Origin: Uloborus plumipes
Taxonomy: Eukaryota; Arthropoda; Arachnida; Araneae; Uloboridae
Length of the DNA stretch: 64,000 bases
NCBI GenBank assembly: GCA_038373865.1
Contig: JAXGGA010001591.1
Span: 82,895-146,894 of the forward strand
Direction of reading: 5' to 3'
Positions 1-12,424 of this stretch are shown here, piece by piece. Within the stretch, counting starts at the first letter, position 1. Each line of letters opens with the position of its first letter. The position numbers and the translations under genes are program-made. The notes beneath the pieces are model-generated. The model ran no database searches, was not told the origin of the DNA, and was given only the letters and a program-made list of their open reading frames with translations.

Positions 1-1690
1 TTGTTGACTGCTTGAATAAAATAAATCACACATTATAATATTCATACTCAGACCCTTCTAAAATTCTAAAGGTCACAAAGTTTTTCGTTTGGAAGGAAGA
101 TGAAATTTTGGATTATACAAAAGTTTTTAACAGTGGGTAACAAGTTTTGAAAATTCGATATGAAGAAAGAAGGAAATTGATTTTATTAAATAGGGAGGAA
201 AAGTGTTTAGTAGTACACCGTGGAAATGAAAAAAGAACGCGTAGCATTTAAGGACGATGAAAAATTTTATGTTATAGTTTGAGACGTGAAATCATATAAA
301 ATGCTTTAACGTTTCAGCTATAAAAATATAATGAAGTAAAAAGCGCAGATGTTTGTAAAAAGCATCAGTATGCTTTCTGCAACAAATATGCGAGAAAAAA
401 GTATTCTTCTACCCAATAAAAATATTTAATTTAATAGAAATTCAAATTGGGTTGCAAAAGAACTTTTACAAAAGAAATTTTAAGAAGTTATCATACTTTT
501 TTTTGGATCAATAGCGAGAGAGACTGCGATAGTATTACTCTTATTAGAGAACATAAGTCTGAAAGGTTTAAAATCTTTCTACAAATAGAGATTTTGCTAA
601 TGCAACATATCTGCAGTTATTGTTTTAGAAATGTAACATTTCATTATGTAGTACAATTACATATTTTTTCCTTAAGTACTTTTATTTTAATGCTATCAAA
701 AATACCCGTTGTTGCCTGGGTCAGTAATAATATTGAGAAACGATTTAAACTCACTTTTCGTTTTTTTTCCTAAACTGAAAGAACTCAAAACACACCGCTT
801 TGACGATTTTTAAAATGTCACCAAATTTACTTAACTGTTTTGTTATACCTAGGATAATTTTTCTCCCCTCCCTTCTTTACGAAAATACATTAAGTATTAT
901 TATGTCACTAATTTTTGTCACAGAGAAATAATCATCAAATGATGTATTATTGCTGACCATAAAATGACCCAAAAAGTTTTGTCCTAGATGATTTCGAAAT
1001 TAATGAGAACATTTGGCAATTATTTGGGCAAAAACGCAAGTTAATGGTAATTTTAGTCTTATTTAAGGGCTTTATTAATTCAGTATGCTGATTAATTTAG
1101 GTTTTGATATAATTTTAAAAAGGTTTTTAATTGATACATACGGAATAGACCAACAAAAGAAAAAAAAAACTAAACTATTCAAATGTGGTAGTATTATATT
1201 AATGATTAAGATTTTGCCGCAGTCGATAAATGTCAGACAATAATCGTTTTATTTTGGTTACGTCGTGTAAGAAGTAAAGTGCTATTACGTAGTCTTTGGC
1301 ACAAAAACTGGTGCCAGTTGAAAAAATCGCCGAGAATCTCAGTTATTAAAATCTTCTTGCAACAAATTTGGCAAAATGCCTGTTCAATTGCATACTAAGT
1401 AACTGCCCAATTGAAGTTGCATTTAAAATTCCATCAAATTGGAAAATAATGAACCTAATGCATTTATTAGCTGCCAATCTCTTCAAGCGACTACGTTACC
1501 GATACTCTAAAACACATATTTACAAAACTCGCAAAAATAATTGATGCAGTGAACAATCTACTAATAAAAGAATACAATTCATTCTACAAAACAATATTTG
1601 CACGCTTCAAAGCTCAATAAAAAACACATTGCTTAAGGATAAATATTCTACTTACAACTAAGACTACAATATGTTTTGAAAAACAAATCA
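1..1690. other. AT-rich intergenic DNA
   Basis: No splice-supported coding segment, inverted repeat or tandem array was seen. The one longer open frame (447-773, plus) is rich in Phe, Ile and Leu, has no recognisable motif and looks like chance. Confidence 0.5.
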
Positions 1691-2209
1691 TGGTAAAAGC
1701 TCGTTAGAAAGCGGGGGCGCGAGTGTTTCCAATGTTTATGTGAAAGCCTGGATAGTAACCATGAAGCTGAAAAAGAATTACATTTTGATTTGACTTGAGA
1801 TATAAGGCTTGAAAATTTAATGCGAGAAGTGGAAATGGGGTAGTCCGGGAATAAATTCCGTTTTTTAGATTAGGTCTTTGTCGCCAAAAGAAGATGTGTC
1901 GCCAAGATTGTAAATTGTAAACCACTAACCCCTTTCTAACCCTTGGAAATGGTGTGGCGGATTTGTCCTGTGCAAGGCAAAGGGGGGATAGGAGTAGCGG
2001 CGGAGATGTCCCATGCGGGAAAGAGGGAGATAAAATTTGAGGAGGAGATGTCCTGTTCCGGTGGAAATGAAACACGCAATTCTAACTATCGACAGAGAGT
2101 TGAGATGATGCACTAAATACTGAATTAGTTTGTTGGAAGCATTCGCGGATTTATGTGAAAAATGTACCTTAAATTGGAATGTAAAAAGCGCTACCAATCG
2201 AACTTTTTC

Positions 2210-2395
2210 GAATATCGTTATAAATAATAGCCTATGTGTTATTCTGATGTATAAGCTACATTATGGTAAAAGTTTCATTAAAATCCATTCAGTAGTTTTT
2301 GCGTGAAAGAGGAACAAACATCCATCCATCCATCCATCCATCCATCCATCCATCCATCCATACAAACTTTCGCATATATAATAGTAGTAAGATTT
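2210..2395 (+). repeat. Retroelement 3' tail with (CATC)n
   Basis: A segment reading AAATCCATTCAGTAGTTTTT, then GCGTGAAAGAG, leads into about eleven CATC units (2319-2361) and then ACAAACTTTCGCATATATAA. This arrangement is typical of the 3' ends of non-LTR elements (RTE type) and SINEs in arthropods. No reverse transcriptase is visible upstream, so this is a 5'-truncated tail. The GC-richer stretch at 1710-2200 may belong to the same insertion. Family assignment is by memory of the motif only. Confidence 0.5.
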
Positions 2396-2980
2396 ATTTT
2401 TTTCTCACGCTTTACTCTTAATAATTATTATTGCTGCATGATTGTATTATATATGATCATGCCTATCGATCATAGTTGAAATTTGGCATTTGATAGAAAG
2501 CCAAGAGCATTGGTCGGCAACCTTTTTGGAGTTAAGAAATAGTTTTTTTTACGTATGAGATTAATTATTTTATTTTTATTTTAAAGAGCCAAACATTAAT
2601 ACATCTCCACTATTGGAACATATTTTGAAAAACAAGCTATCTAGTGTATTCATTGTTAAAAAAAAAAAAAAAACCACAAACACACACATATTTTACATAC
2701 TCGCAGAAGATATTCACCATGTTAAAGGAAAGGAATACTTCTTTTATGACTAACTGATAAAAAAACGCAGTTTCAGTGGAATATATAGATTTTTCTAAAA
2801 GCACAAATAAGGGTAAAAAGTAATAGAAGCGTAAATATGTAACAACAGTGAGATTTCTGGAATTGAGTAGAGGCACAAAGTTTTTCTATCTTTGGTGAAC
2901 ATTCAAAAGTTTTTAACTTTATACAACGCTTGAAACTTTCGTCAATAAGCGTAAGTATACATAACTCACTACAACTTACA

Positions 2981-2981
<1 letters not shown>

Positions 2982-3025
<44 letters not shown>
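2982..3025. repeat. Long poly-A tract
   Basis: A run of more than 40 A. It may be the tail of a retroposed sequence, but no clear body is recognisable upstream. Confidence 0.85.
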
Positions 3026-3026
<1 letters not shown>

Positions 3027-3029
3027 CCC

Positions 3030-3760
3030 TTCACTATTTACTAAAATTTGTAAATATTATCACAAAGCTTATTGAAAATCTAACCAGCCTACTTTCCTGT
3101 ATACAATTAACGATTTTTTTTATCACCATTTACTTATTTACTTTTAATTCATTACTTCGAAATATTTGAAAAAAAAAAGGTCCCATTATAGCTAAAATAA
3201 TTTTGCCGGTGATAAGCCCATTTCAAAGTCGGGCTAAAAAATGTAAGTAGTGATGAAATAATACGAAAGAAAAAATTTTCTGAAAATTAAAACAAAATTA
3301 AATAAATATATAAAGACTAGTATTTCGTGTAATTTGAAAAGCATCAACTTACACAAACTTATTAACTTATCCAAAATATTGAGTTAGAAAAGAATAGTGG
3401 ATTAAAAAGGATAAACGATTTTCGTCACGAACTATACTCTTTTCATGCAGAAATTTCTTAAAAATTCTTAATCTTTTTTTTTTTTAAATTTAGGAAATGT
3501 TTAAATAATACATCGAAATGCACTTAAATATGTATATAAAAGCCTTTCCTGCAATAAAAAAAATATCATGACGATTGAGATTCCACAAAAAAATTTTTTA
3601 GAGGTCACACACACGAACCAACTTTTTAGAAATATGATTAGACGAAGAGAATGGCAGAAAAACTTTTTATTTATGCTAACTGGAATCTTAAAACTTGCTA
3701 TTTTAGAAACAGTAATGTAAATTGTCATTTTTTTAATACGTCACTTATATTGTGTTCTAC
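3030..3760. other. AT-rich intergenic DNA
   Basis: Nothing recognised beyond short A and T runs. Confidence 0.45.
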
Positions 3761-3829
3761 TGTACGAATGTATTCTTAAAAACTTAGGTTGCAATTCTTC
3801 ATTACCCGATGGGGCTAGAGTAGTGTGAA

Positions 3830-4060
3830 TTTCGTCCTGAATTCTCTCTGCGTTGACGACCAAGAGCTGCGAAGGAATTAAAACAAGGAATTAAGGATGA
3901 AATTCACAGTATCCTAGATACAGCCAAGATGTTTAAGCGGTCAATGAGGAATTTCAAGAGCATATTTCAAGAACACATTTGCACTAGATCGTCCTCTACA
4001 GGGGGCATTTTTTTCGAAAAAGTAATAAATTATAATAAAATGTTTCTTATGTTTCAAGGT
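3830..4060 (+). pseudogene. Possible mariner transposase C-terminus relic
   Basis: The segment reads KELKQGIKDEIHSI, then with frame changes MFKRSMRNFKSIFQEHIC and GGIFFEK. That order (LK..I..EI..I, M..R...NF, C...GG.FFE) is the usual C-terminal end of mariner-like transposases. No catalytic motif or terminal repeat was found, so this is a short decayed fragment. A chance resemblance remains possible. Confidence 0.35.
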
Positions 4061-4089
4061 TTCAGTGACGATGAATAAATAAATTTTTT

Positions 4090-5150
4090 TTCATCAGTTT
4101 TGGTTTCATTGAGTAGTTCAAACTTCCTTTTTAATTGTGTCACATTTTAATCATGCTGTCACACAACTCTTCAAAAAAAAAAAAAAAAAAAAACTACTTT
4201 ATTTACCAAATAAATAAAAGTTTAATTATGTTTTAGTACATAATCAATAAAACTAGAAACATGTTTGTTAATGTATAACATGCATAAAATTGAATTTCAG
4301 CTATTGTTATTTTTTAAAGGGATAAAATCAATATCAAGATAAAATAAACTAACAATATTTGAAAAAGAAGAAAGAAAAATGAAGCTAGGTAAAATAAATT
4401 AAAATTCTTCCTTTGGCATTTGGAAAGTGAAGAAGAAAAGAAAACCCGAAATAATCCTAACAATTTTTTTTCCAATCAACTACTGCGAACAAAAGGGAAA
4501 GAATAATACGCCTATGCTTATGGTTACAGGCAAAAAGAAGGAATGGGGCAAGTTACTGCTATACGGATGTGATTACAAACTCATTTAGCGCTCTTTTATG
4601 AGATCTCACGTCGTTTTTACACATTGAAGAAATCATGCAGAGGATAATCATAGTAATTTGCAACTCATCCCTTGATGGAAATAAAAACTTACCGAGAGCT
4701 GGTAAAAACCAATGCATAGAGAAAGAATTCTTTTGAGTCTTACTTATTCTTTCATGAATAATTCAGAGATTTGTTCATAGCTTCAATTACGTACAAAAAT
4801 GTTATAAAATCTTTACATATAATAAAACAAAAAGAGTTTCTGTCTGTACGTGGGTATATAGTGACTTATCTAGCACGGGAACCCTCCTCCCCCCACCTGC
4901 AAAAAAAAAAAAAAAAAGAAACAAGAAAAGAACTTTGTACATGTTTTTGACATTACACCTACTGTCTGTTTTCGAGCTCTGCACCTGGCATTCACAAACG
5001 CTTCTATTTAAAATAGGGATGATAGGTTAAGAAGAAACACTTGCTGGTGCTTTCAGTTTTTATTCGCTTCTTACTTCCTCGTTGCATTTACCCCTTAGTT
5101 TAAAAAAATCAGAAGAGACCTCAGGCATGCGCAAATTCGAGGAGGGTCGT
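4090..5150. other. AT-rich intergenic DNA
   Basis: Contains poly-A tracts near 4182 and 4902 and no supported gene or element. Confidence 0.45.
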
Positions 5151-5184
5151 ACGATAAAAATTTATACAGTACAGCTCGATCATG

Positions 5185-5235
5185 ACATCCTGAGACTACT
5201 GTTTCGTCCTTGTTAGAAATGCATCCGCGAGGAAT
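5185..5235 (-). repeat. Hammerhead-like motif, minus strand
   Basis: On the minus strand the sequence TAACAAGGACGAAACAG is followed by TAGTCTCAGGATG. A hairpin 3' arm directly followed by GAAAC is the 3' half of a hammerhead core. The 5' half (expected CTGANGA plus the complementary arm) reads GGATGCATTTC here and is degraded. Penelope-like retroelements carry such ribozymes, so this may be an old fragment of one. The call is tentative. Confidence 0.3.
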
Positions 5236-5239
5236 AGTT

Positions 5240-7215
5240 CGTAACCTTGCTGGAGGCATGTATGCTTTTACTGCAGCTTAGATTACTTTCTATTTATGAG
5301 ACCCCGAAATTCATGGTGAGGTTAAACTCGAAACAGAAGGCAAAAGCTTTGATTATATGCTGAAAGTTAGTGTCTAAAAGCCAGGAAAATATGCAGAAAA
5401 AGTTCTGCTGCATGATAACCGAAGCTTTTTGCCTGCATTTTTCATGTTGAACCGTACCATGATTTTCCGACGCTTGCTGGTTTGAGACATTAATTTTTTT
5501 TTCTACCACTTTGAAGGTAATCTTAGCTACCGTAGGCGGATATCAACCTTGTGCTCGATTACTGATAATTTCTGACTAAGCTCCTAACAAGAACGGAATT
5601 GCAATCTTAAAACAAACTTAATCTTATCCAACTAAGGGAAAATATGCTTGTAATTGTGCTTTTGCCCTGATTTGTGGGAGGTAACTTTCTGCATATTTGT
5701 TTATGCTGTTGGCAAATGTGAAATTCATTCAGTTTTTAGAAGCAACATGTTCTTATTTATGTGGTACCACAAAAGTTTAAGTTTGCTAACATAGAAAAAA
5801 GTATCACTTGTTTCACAAAACACTACCCATTAAAGACCTCAACTGTATTGGATTCTTGTTTCACTGCATGGATTTTTTAAAGAACATAAACCCCATTTCT
5901 ATATTTTTCAAGAATTCTATATATTTTTTAAGAATTTCAGAAGCAATATCTTTTTGTTCAGTAAAGGACCCAGTTTATGAGATACGTCTGTTCTTGGTTT
6001 CTTCGATAAAACTACTTGAAATTCGCTTATAGGCTCTAATGTTATGCATTTTTGAAGGGCTCATTTTGAAAGTTCGTTTTCACACATGCTTTTGGTCGAG
6101 AGGTTTTTTTTCCCAACAAACTCTATTTCAAGCTCTTTAAGCCCAGAATCTATATTTGCCTTAAATTGCCCCATAGACGTTAATATAAAAAAAATCGACT
6201 TGTTTATTTTGAACGTGTTCTGCGTAAAAAAAGTTTATCAATAAGATTTCATTGACATAAATTTGCCTGTAAGGTCAGGTTCTGTAGTTCCCCTGAGTCG
6301 CTATTGTTAAGATAATTTAACTGTTCATGATCGAACAAAAAATTTTTGAAATAAAAAAAACCAACTAGTCCCTGCCAATATATTTTAAACTTTTTTTTTT
6401 CTCAAATCATTGTATTTTTTAAACATGATAATGAAGGGGGGTTATCGTAGTTCAGAGAGATTCACAGATCGATGGATTTTCCTCATCTCACGACCTCCCT
6501 AACTTGTTTACCTTTTAAATGTTTATTTAATTATTTTACTTAATTCTGACTTATTTTTGTTTGTAGAGATATTTTTACGATGTCTTAATTAAGCCCAATT
6601 TCATTTCTTGACATAATTTTTTAAAAATATCGGAGAGTAGGCTAGAAAAGATATTTACACCAATTTTGATTTTACAACTATAAATACGCTAATTGCTTTG
6701 TTTTTTTAAATTATTTATCATTTCATTCCTAAAAGAAAATGTTTAAAAAAGTATATAATAGTTTGTCATCGTGCATATTACTGTTAATATATTTATAGTA
6801 ATATGCACAATTATTTGAATAGTACTCATAGCAAACAATTTAAATTACAATTAATCTGAAATAATGAAATATGAACAATAAAGTGTATTTTCGCAACATA
6901 GATATCAAATACGTTTTGTCTTACCGTTATGCATACTCCCCTATTACTTTCAAGTACATAAAAATGTATGCTTAGTTTAAGAATAAAGAGCAAGACGAAG
7001 TTTTATAACCTATTTGATTGCATTAAATAACCTCATGCAAAATGCATTCGAAAATCGCTTTATTTCCCTTCATGCTAATCGATTCAATTAATTTTTAAAC
7101 GAAGGAACAAGCAGGAAAGTAAAACGGTTCAATAGGCCGTATATAAAATCCTCCTTTAACCTTTTCCTTAAAGTCAAATAAACTCGCCATGAAGCTAATG
7201 CTAGATTTTCCCAAC
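5240..7215. other. AT-rich intergenic DNA
   Basis: Several short open frames without motifs; no repeats with clear borders. Confidence 0.45.
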
Positions 7216-7220
7216 TGCAG

Positions 7221-7334
7221 AAATTAACACTACGCGATGGGGAAAATCCTGTTATCCCGGAGAATGTGTTCTTGTACTCATTATCTAAACGAGTGTTACA
7301 ACTCTTACACGACCTTATTTGGGGGAGTGGATGA
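7221..7334 (+). other. Unproven candidate exon
   Basis: A pyrimidine-rich stretch ending in CTGCAG at 7220 is followed by 37 open codons with a balanced composition for this window (KLTLRDGENPVIPENVFLYS and on to a TGA at 7332-7334). I do not recognise the peptide and found no partner exon in the same phase. It could be a terminal exon, a transposon relic, or chance. Confidence 0.15.
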
Positions 7335-7692
7335 AATTATTGGCTTTCCTGAAGCCCGGCGATGCTGTTGCTTTCTGATTGTCTTCATAAAAGATTCACT
7401 ACATTCTTTATGAAAGTACATTTTCGCGATTCAGTTCAGAACGAAGCTTTAAGAACAATGTCCATATATTTAGCAGATGTAACATTAAGTAGTTAACTAG
7501 AGATACATAATTTTCCTATTAAACTTCTGAAATTAGTTATTTATAATGAACTAGCGAAATTAGCGGATGTCAGGCACGATTTGAATTAAATAGAAAATAG
7601 TTTCTTTTCAACTGTTTTTAAAAATTTAAAGTTGAAGTACATTCATATTGTGATTTAAAACTAATCGAACTTTTTAGGGATAGAATAAAATA

Positions 7693-9281
7693 CAGTGTGA
7701 ATCCAAATGATAGGTCCACCCTCATTTTTCAAAATTTCGACTCTTAATTGAGGATAAGAATCACTTTTTTGGAGAGATAATTAATCAGTAATTGTTATAG
7801 CTTATTTATGAAGAAATTTCTTAAAAATAAATAATTCATTTTTATTTTATAAAAATATTTATTTTCAGACCGTTTCACAAAGATAGGTCCACCTTCAGAA
7901 ATTTTGTACCAATCACTTTTATTTCCAAAAAAATTGCATAAATATCATTGCTTAGTCTTACTTCAGCATTAGGATGGCTGTTGTGCAGGTATTTAAAGAA
8001 ATTTGAACATCACGTTGTCATTAAATGAAATGAGTCGTCGTGTCAGTCTTTTGCTGGTTGAGCAGAGGAAAATTTAAAAAATTGAAAAGATTGACTGCAT
8101 TTTGAAAGTGTGTAAAATCGAATAGATTAATGCGTAAGCTTTTAAATATACCGCATAATATTGTAAACAATTATTTGCGACTTAGGAATGATTATGGCAG
8201 AAAAAATCTCCTGGCCGCATATCAAAAGTGACTCTCAGAGCAAGAAAGACTCGTAAAGGACTTAAAGTATGGAAATATGAGCTTATCCACTTTGGACAGG
8301 CAACAGACCCTCTAATATTAAAGCCTTCAGTCCATTGAGTGGTAAAGAAGTTCGGCAATTTAGTTTATATGAAGAGGAAAGTCGCTCCGATTTGACTAAA
8401 AAGCACAAAGAAAGGAGATTAAAATTCGCACAGGAAATGATGTCCTGGAAGTCAATGTTGGCATCGTGTGATATTCAGTGATGAAAAGAAATTCTATTTG
8501 GATGAATCCAAAAGGCTAGTAGTATTACTGGCACGATCTGCATAACGGTAAACAGATATTCTCGGAGAGACAAGCTGGTGGTGGTTCCGTTATGGTTCGG
8601 GCCGGATTCGGAGAGGCAGGAAAAACTGATTTTGCATTTGTAGACAATCGTTTGAATGCTTCAGGGTATCAACAGCTGCTTGAATAATATTTTCATTCCG
8701 TAATCAGAACATATTAGGGTTCATTCTTCATGTTTCAACAGGACAATGCTCTTGTACACACTGTGAAGTTCACTTTCGAATGGTTCCTGAATAATAGTGT
8801 ACATATGTTTGCTTGCCCACCTTGCTGCCGGACCTGAATCCATTAGAAAACATAAGGGGTATACTCGCAAGAGTGGTGTATGCGGACGGAAGGCAGTACA
8901 ACAGTACGGCAGAGTTGAAAAAAATCTATTTCCTCCGTATGGTCAAACATCGCTATAAATTGTTTGTAAAAACTTGTAGAAACTATACCGAATTGAATTT
9001 ATGAACGAATTCAAGAAAAAAAGTTGAAAATTTTCTGATTAATTCGGCATTCATTTGATTCTTGGTTCAGTGGACCTATCTTTTTGAAACAGCTATTTCA
9101 TGTAATTTTTGTTCCATACTATTGTTTCCTTACTATTCCTATTATTTATATATTATTCATGTAATATTTTACATTGAATGAAGTAATGTAGTTTATAAAA
9201 TAGTACTTTGTACACAAAAAACCTTTTTTACCAACATAACTTTCGTTTTTACTGGTGGACCTATCATTTCGACACGCACTG
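7693..9281 (+). mobile_element. Tc1-like transposon, full length but decayed
   Basis: The left end CAGTGTGAATCCAAATGATA at 7693 and the right end, read inward CAGTGCGTGTCGAAATGATA, form terminal inverted repeats sharing AAATGATAGGTCCACC. The left side keeps the TA target duplication (7691-7692); on the right it has decayed to AA. A second inner copy of the core AGATAGGTCCACC lies near 7882, with its inverted partner near 9068-9082. The element therefore has the four-site IR/DR layout of some Tc1 elements. A broken transposase gene fills the middle. The element cannot move itself. Confidence 0.85.
8029..9004 (+). pseudogene. Tc1-like transposase pseudogene (DD34E type)
   Basis: This encoded the DDE transposase that cuts and rejoins the ends of the surrounding element. 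The N-terminal DNA-binding part begins MSRRVSLLLVEQRKI and is soon broken by stops. Three catalytic blocks are readable. WHRVIFSDEKKF (about 8449-8496) carries the first Asp. FFMFQQDNALVHTVK (about 8722-8766) carries the second Asp. LLPDLNPLEN (about 8819-8850) carries the Glu. The spacing from second Asp to Glu is about 34 codons, as in classic Tc1 enzymes. A one-base shift separates the last two blocks, and stops lie between the earlier ones. The last open part runs to a TGA at 9002-9004, about where the family ends. Confidence 0.85.
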
Positions 9282-9305
9282 AAAGAGCTATAAGATCTTT
9301 TTAGA

Positions 9306-9425
9306 CTAATATTTATCCAAATAAGGGTAACTCCGTGCAAGCAACTTTTGCACGTTCAGCCAATTTGCCCATAGATTTTTTAAGTTCGCTTTCGGATGTG
9401 TTCTTCAACACCTGAGTCATGCCTC
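9306..9425 (-). pseudogene. Mariner transposase C-terminus, inverted copy
   Basis: The minus strand reads GMTQVLKNTSESELKKS then MGKLAERAK, close to the end of a mariner transposase. It parallels the plus-strand fragment 100 bases away (VTQELKKIAKTEFKKS, IDKLVERLK). The two are inverted copies of one coding end, not shadows of each other. No catalytic motif survives in this copy. Confidence 0.6.
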
Positions 9426-9504
9426 TTCAATGACTGAAATATCATCATAAAAAGCTCCTTTCGTTGCAGTTTTTTGCTCCAAACAGAAAATAGATTTATG
9501 TATT

Positions 9505-9710
9505 TGCCCGGATCTCTCTCCGTGTGACTACTTTATGTTTCCAAACTAAACACTTTCACGAAAACAGTTTTTTACAATAATGCTCCAGTCATTCAAACAG
9601 CCGTGACACAGGAACTGAAGAAAATTGCCAAAACTGAATTTAAAAAGTCTATAGATAAATTGGTTGAGCGTTTAAAATGTTATATTGGGCTAAATGAATC
9701 CTATTTTTAA
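9505..9710 (+). pseudogene. Mariner transposase C-terminal fragment
   Basis: The block CPDLSPCDYFMFP matches the mariner third catalytic motif (SPDL.P.DY..FP), where the second Asp is the catalytic residue. It is followed, after a stop and frame change, by VTQELKKIAKTEFKKS and IDKLVERLKCYIGLNESYF ending at TAA 9708-9710. Upstream catalytic parts are absent, so it is a 5'-deleted relic. Confidence 0.65.
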
Positions 9711-10263
9711 TAAATAATAGCGTTAAAACATATCACGCGTGCGCCCATTTCATACTTTACTTAAAATCTTCCGCTATTTTAGACTGAATTGTGTAGGATA
9801 GGTATTCGTATAAAATAGCATAGCGTGTAAATGACCTCCAATCTTTAGCTAGCTCATATTGCGCATTATTTTGCCCAAATGCATAACCATTTTACATAAA
9901 TCACACTGAATTTTGTTGATGAAATGGAATTTAGTTCTTAAATGTGCAGATGGATGAGGGAATATTGACATGAACCTCTACAATAGTTCCATAGAAAGGA
10001 ATCTTATAGTGTTAAATCAAGTAAACAAGCGGCCAATTCTGATCACTGAACCTAAATAAAGATTACACGATCAGGAAATGCCTTGTAGAGAAAATAAATT
10101 ATTCAACAGTGAAAACTCCTTGTTCTTTCGAACAGTGTTGTATTTTTACTAACCCTAAACTGAGTTGTCAGACTGCTATTTTTTTCAGCTACCAACAGAC
10201 CATTAGGGAATTTTCTAATTAATTGACATCTTGTAAAAATTTAAGGACGCCGATATTATAAAT

Positions 10264-11193
10264 GGGTCATTCCGACGAAAATGGTACAAATCATGTCCGA
10301 GACTTTAGAATTTTTTAAAATCAATTTTAATAACTACCACCCATTAGGTGTATTTTTTATAGGTTCTCCATTTAATTTTGTGCCATCAAGTATGAATTGA
10401 TTAGGTATAATCCATTTAGAAACGACACAAAAAAAACATTATCTTTGTCAGAAGAAGGAGAAAACGACGTGTCCCAGCCTCAAATTGCTAGAATTTTAAA
10501 TGTGATTTAAAATTAAACTGAAATGTAACAACAACATAAATGACACTGCACTGCACAAAAGATGCTTCTGACACCATTTTTGCAGATTATTACGCAAATG
10601 AAAAAAAAATTTCCCCAAAATACACTATTATTTATCCATGTCCCTAAATTTTCTATGTTTCGAATTGTCCACTCTGTTATATGCCTTTTGGAAATAAAAT
10701 AAACAATTGCATTCAATCTGATATATATTTTTTTAAATATAGGTAGTATAACTGCCATGATTAGCTTGCTACATTGAATTATGTAGTCAACAACCAGGGT
10801 GAACCTAATTCTTTTCTTATGGTAGCTAATTTGAACTATTGGATGTCCACTCTGTTAGAGCCGAGTTCATGATGAAAAAAATAGATTTTTTCTTGAAATT
10901 GCAGGCAGACTTACAGTTTTAGGCTGTTTATTCCACTTTATGCTTGTTCTAAGTTAAGTGATTCTAAGTTTTCTTTGTGATTATACAGATATTTTTAAAG
11001 TCCACTCTATTAAACAAAGTGATCAAAATATTTAAAATCCTTTCATAAATGAGTCATGTACTAGTTATTTACACTTCATTAAACACAAATAAATGGAAAC
11101 TCAATAAAAAATATGATTAGTTGGGAGAAATTATTTAAATTGATAATCTTAAGTAAGTGTACATGATTTGTACCATTTTCGTCGGAATGACCC
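10264..11193. mobile_element. Non-autonomous DNA transposon A, 33-bp perfect TIRs
   Basis: The left end begins GGGTCATTCCGACGAAAATG and the right end is its exact inverted complement over 33 bp (10264-10296 and 11161-11193). AAAT flanks both sides (10260-10263 and 11194-11197), suggesting a 4-bp target duplication. There is no transposase. The interior carries three copies of GTCCACTCTRTTA at 10667, 10845 and 11000. The superfamily is uncertain; a 4-bp duplication would fit Sola-type elements. It is a sister of the element at 13086-14027. Confidence 0.85.
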
Positions 11194-11599
11194 AAATAAA
11201 ACGGAAACAAATTAATCTTTCAGAATTAGCCTAGATCGGCTATTGAATGAACAGCTTTTGTTTTAAAGAAAAATTCCAAGCATATTATATTTAATTATTT
11301 AAAAAATGTTTCAATAAACTGGATGTAGTAACTTATTTTTATGAAAGTTCAGAAAGAAAATTTTAGAAATTGTTGCGCTTGTTTACTGTTAATACTTGTC
11401 ATTCACTGAACTGTTGTACTTATTTCAATCTCTACCTTAAAAAAACTAACACATAAGAGTAGCAGTTCTTCCAATTTAAATAAAAATAGATACACAGATA
11501 AGTTAAAATATTTCCACTGCCATTGGAGAGATGCTCTAAATTTTATCGATAATATGAACTTTTGGAAATGAAATTGTACATAAGTACATCATTTACTAG

Positions 11600-11850
11600 T
11601 CTGTATACATTACTTTGGATGAAATGATAGAACAAAACCCGAAAACTAAAACTCGTGATGTACCTGAAGACATATTTTTTCCTTGAAGTAGAAAGTGTTT
11701 GAAAGTATTTAAGCGATTCAAGAAAGGAGCACGTTTTCGCACTACAAGGCGAGAATTCTCAATGTAAAGGAAAGCACTCTGCTTAATAGACTTTTTGAAG
11801 TAAGGGTCTTCAAAGTATGGAACAGAGGCAACAATTGCATCGCTGGAGAT
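11600..11850 (+). pseudogene. Possible mariner transposase N-terminal relic
   Basis: Readable pieces are DEMIEQNPKTKTRDVPEDI, then CLKVFKRFKKGARF and NRLFEVRVF, in the order expected for the helix-turn-helix part of a mariner transposase (E.NP..T.R..A..L, HLK..GK, NRR.E). Frames shift between them and no catalytic motif follows. The resemblance is weak. Confidence 0.25.
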
Positions 11851-12040
11851 ATGTTAGTCACTAACCTATCGTTTTCGGTGATGGGCATGCAAATAAGAAC
11901 TTTAATATAACCGAAAGTCCCAAATACATTGCTTTTTATCCAACTTTCCGGGAAAAAATGATTAAAGACATGAAAGGTGACTTAATGTATCGTAAAATAT
12001 TTTTCAAAAAAAGTCAAAAATAAAATAATGAAATAAATGT

Positions 12041-12403
12041 TTAAAAATTAAAAATTTTAAAGTAGGAATTTGAGATTTGGGAAATGAGTGCCTTTCGGTC
12101 TGTCGCCCTTCCCCCTTTTACCCTAAAAACTTTTGAGGGCATAGTCTGACTTAAACGAACTTTTTTAGTGCTCGAAAGATCTCGACAGTTACACCTCATT
12201 CCCATGTTTCCCTTTTGATCTAAACATTTTTTTTGCTCAGTTTTGGACAGTATAGAGGCCTTAAAATTAGCTCCTATGGAAAAATTTAAGGCAAAAATGG
12301 ATCTCAAACTTAAAAGTCGGATTTTCTTCAAACAAACTTTGCTGGAAAATGCTTTTGGTGAAGAATTTTTTGATTTAGTTATTTTAAGGACATTTTTCAA
12401 CAA
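12041..12403 (-). other. Unassigned open frame, probably non-coding repeat
   Basis: A 120-codon minus-strand frame rich in Lys and Ser with no domain I recognise. It lies directly beside a hairpin and a dispersed-repeat fragment, so it is more likely repeat sequence than a gene. Confidence 0.2.
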
Positions 12404-12424
12404 TTTAAAATGGTTGTGAGCTTA

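Noticed and set aside
1704..2197. Two overlapping minus-strand frames of 123 and 90 codons
   Set aside because: No domain, heavy low-complexity composition, and adjacent to a retroelement tail; they overlap in different frames.
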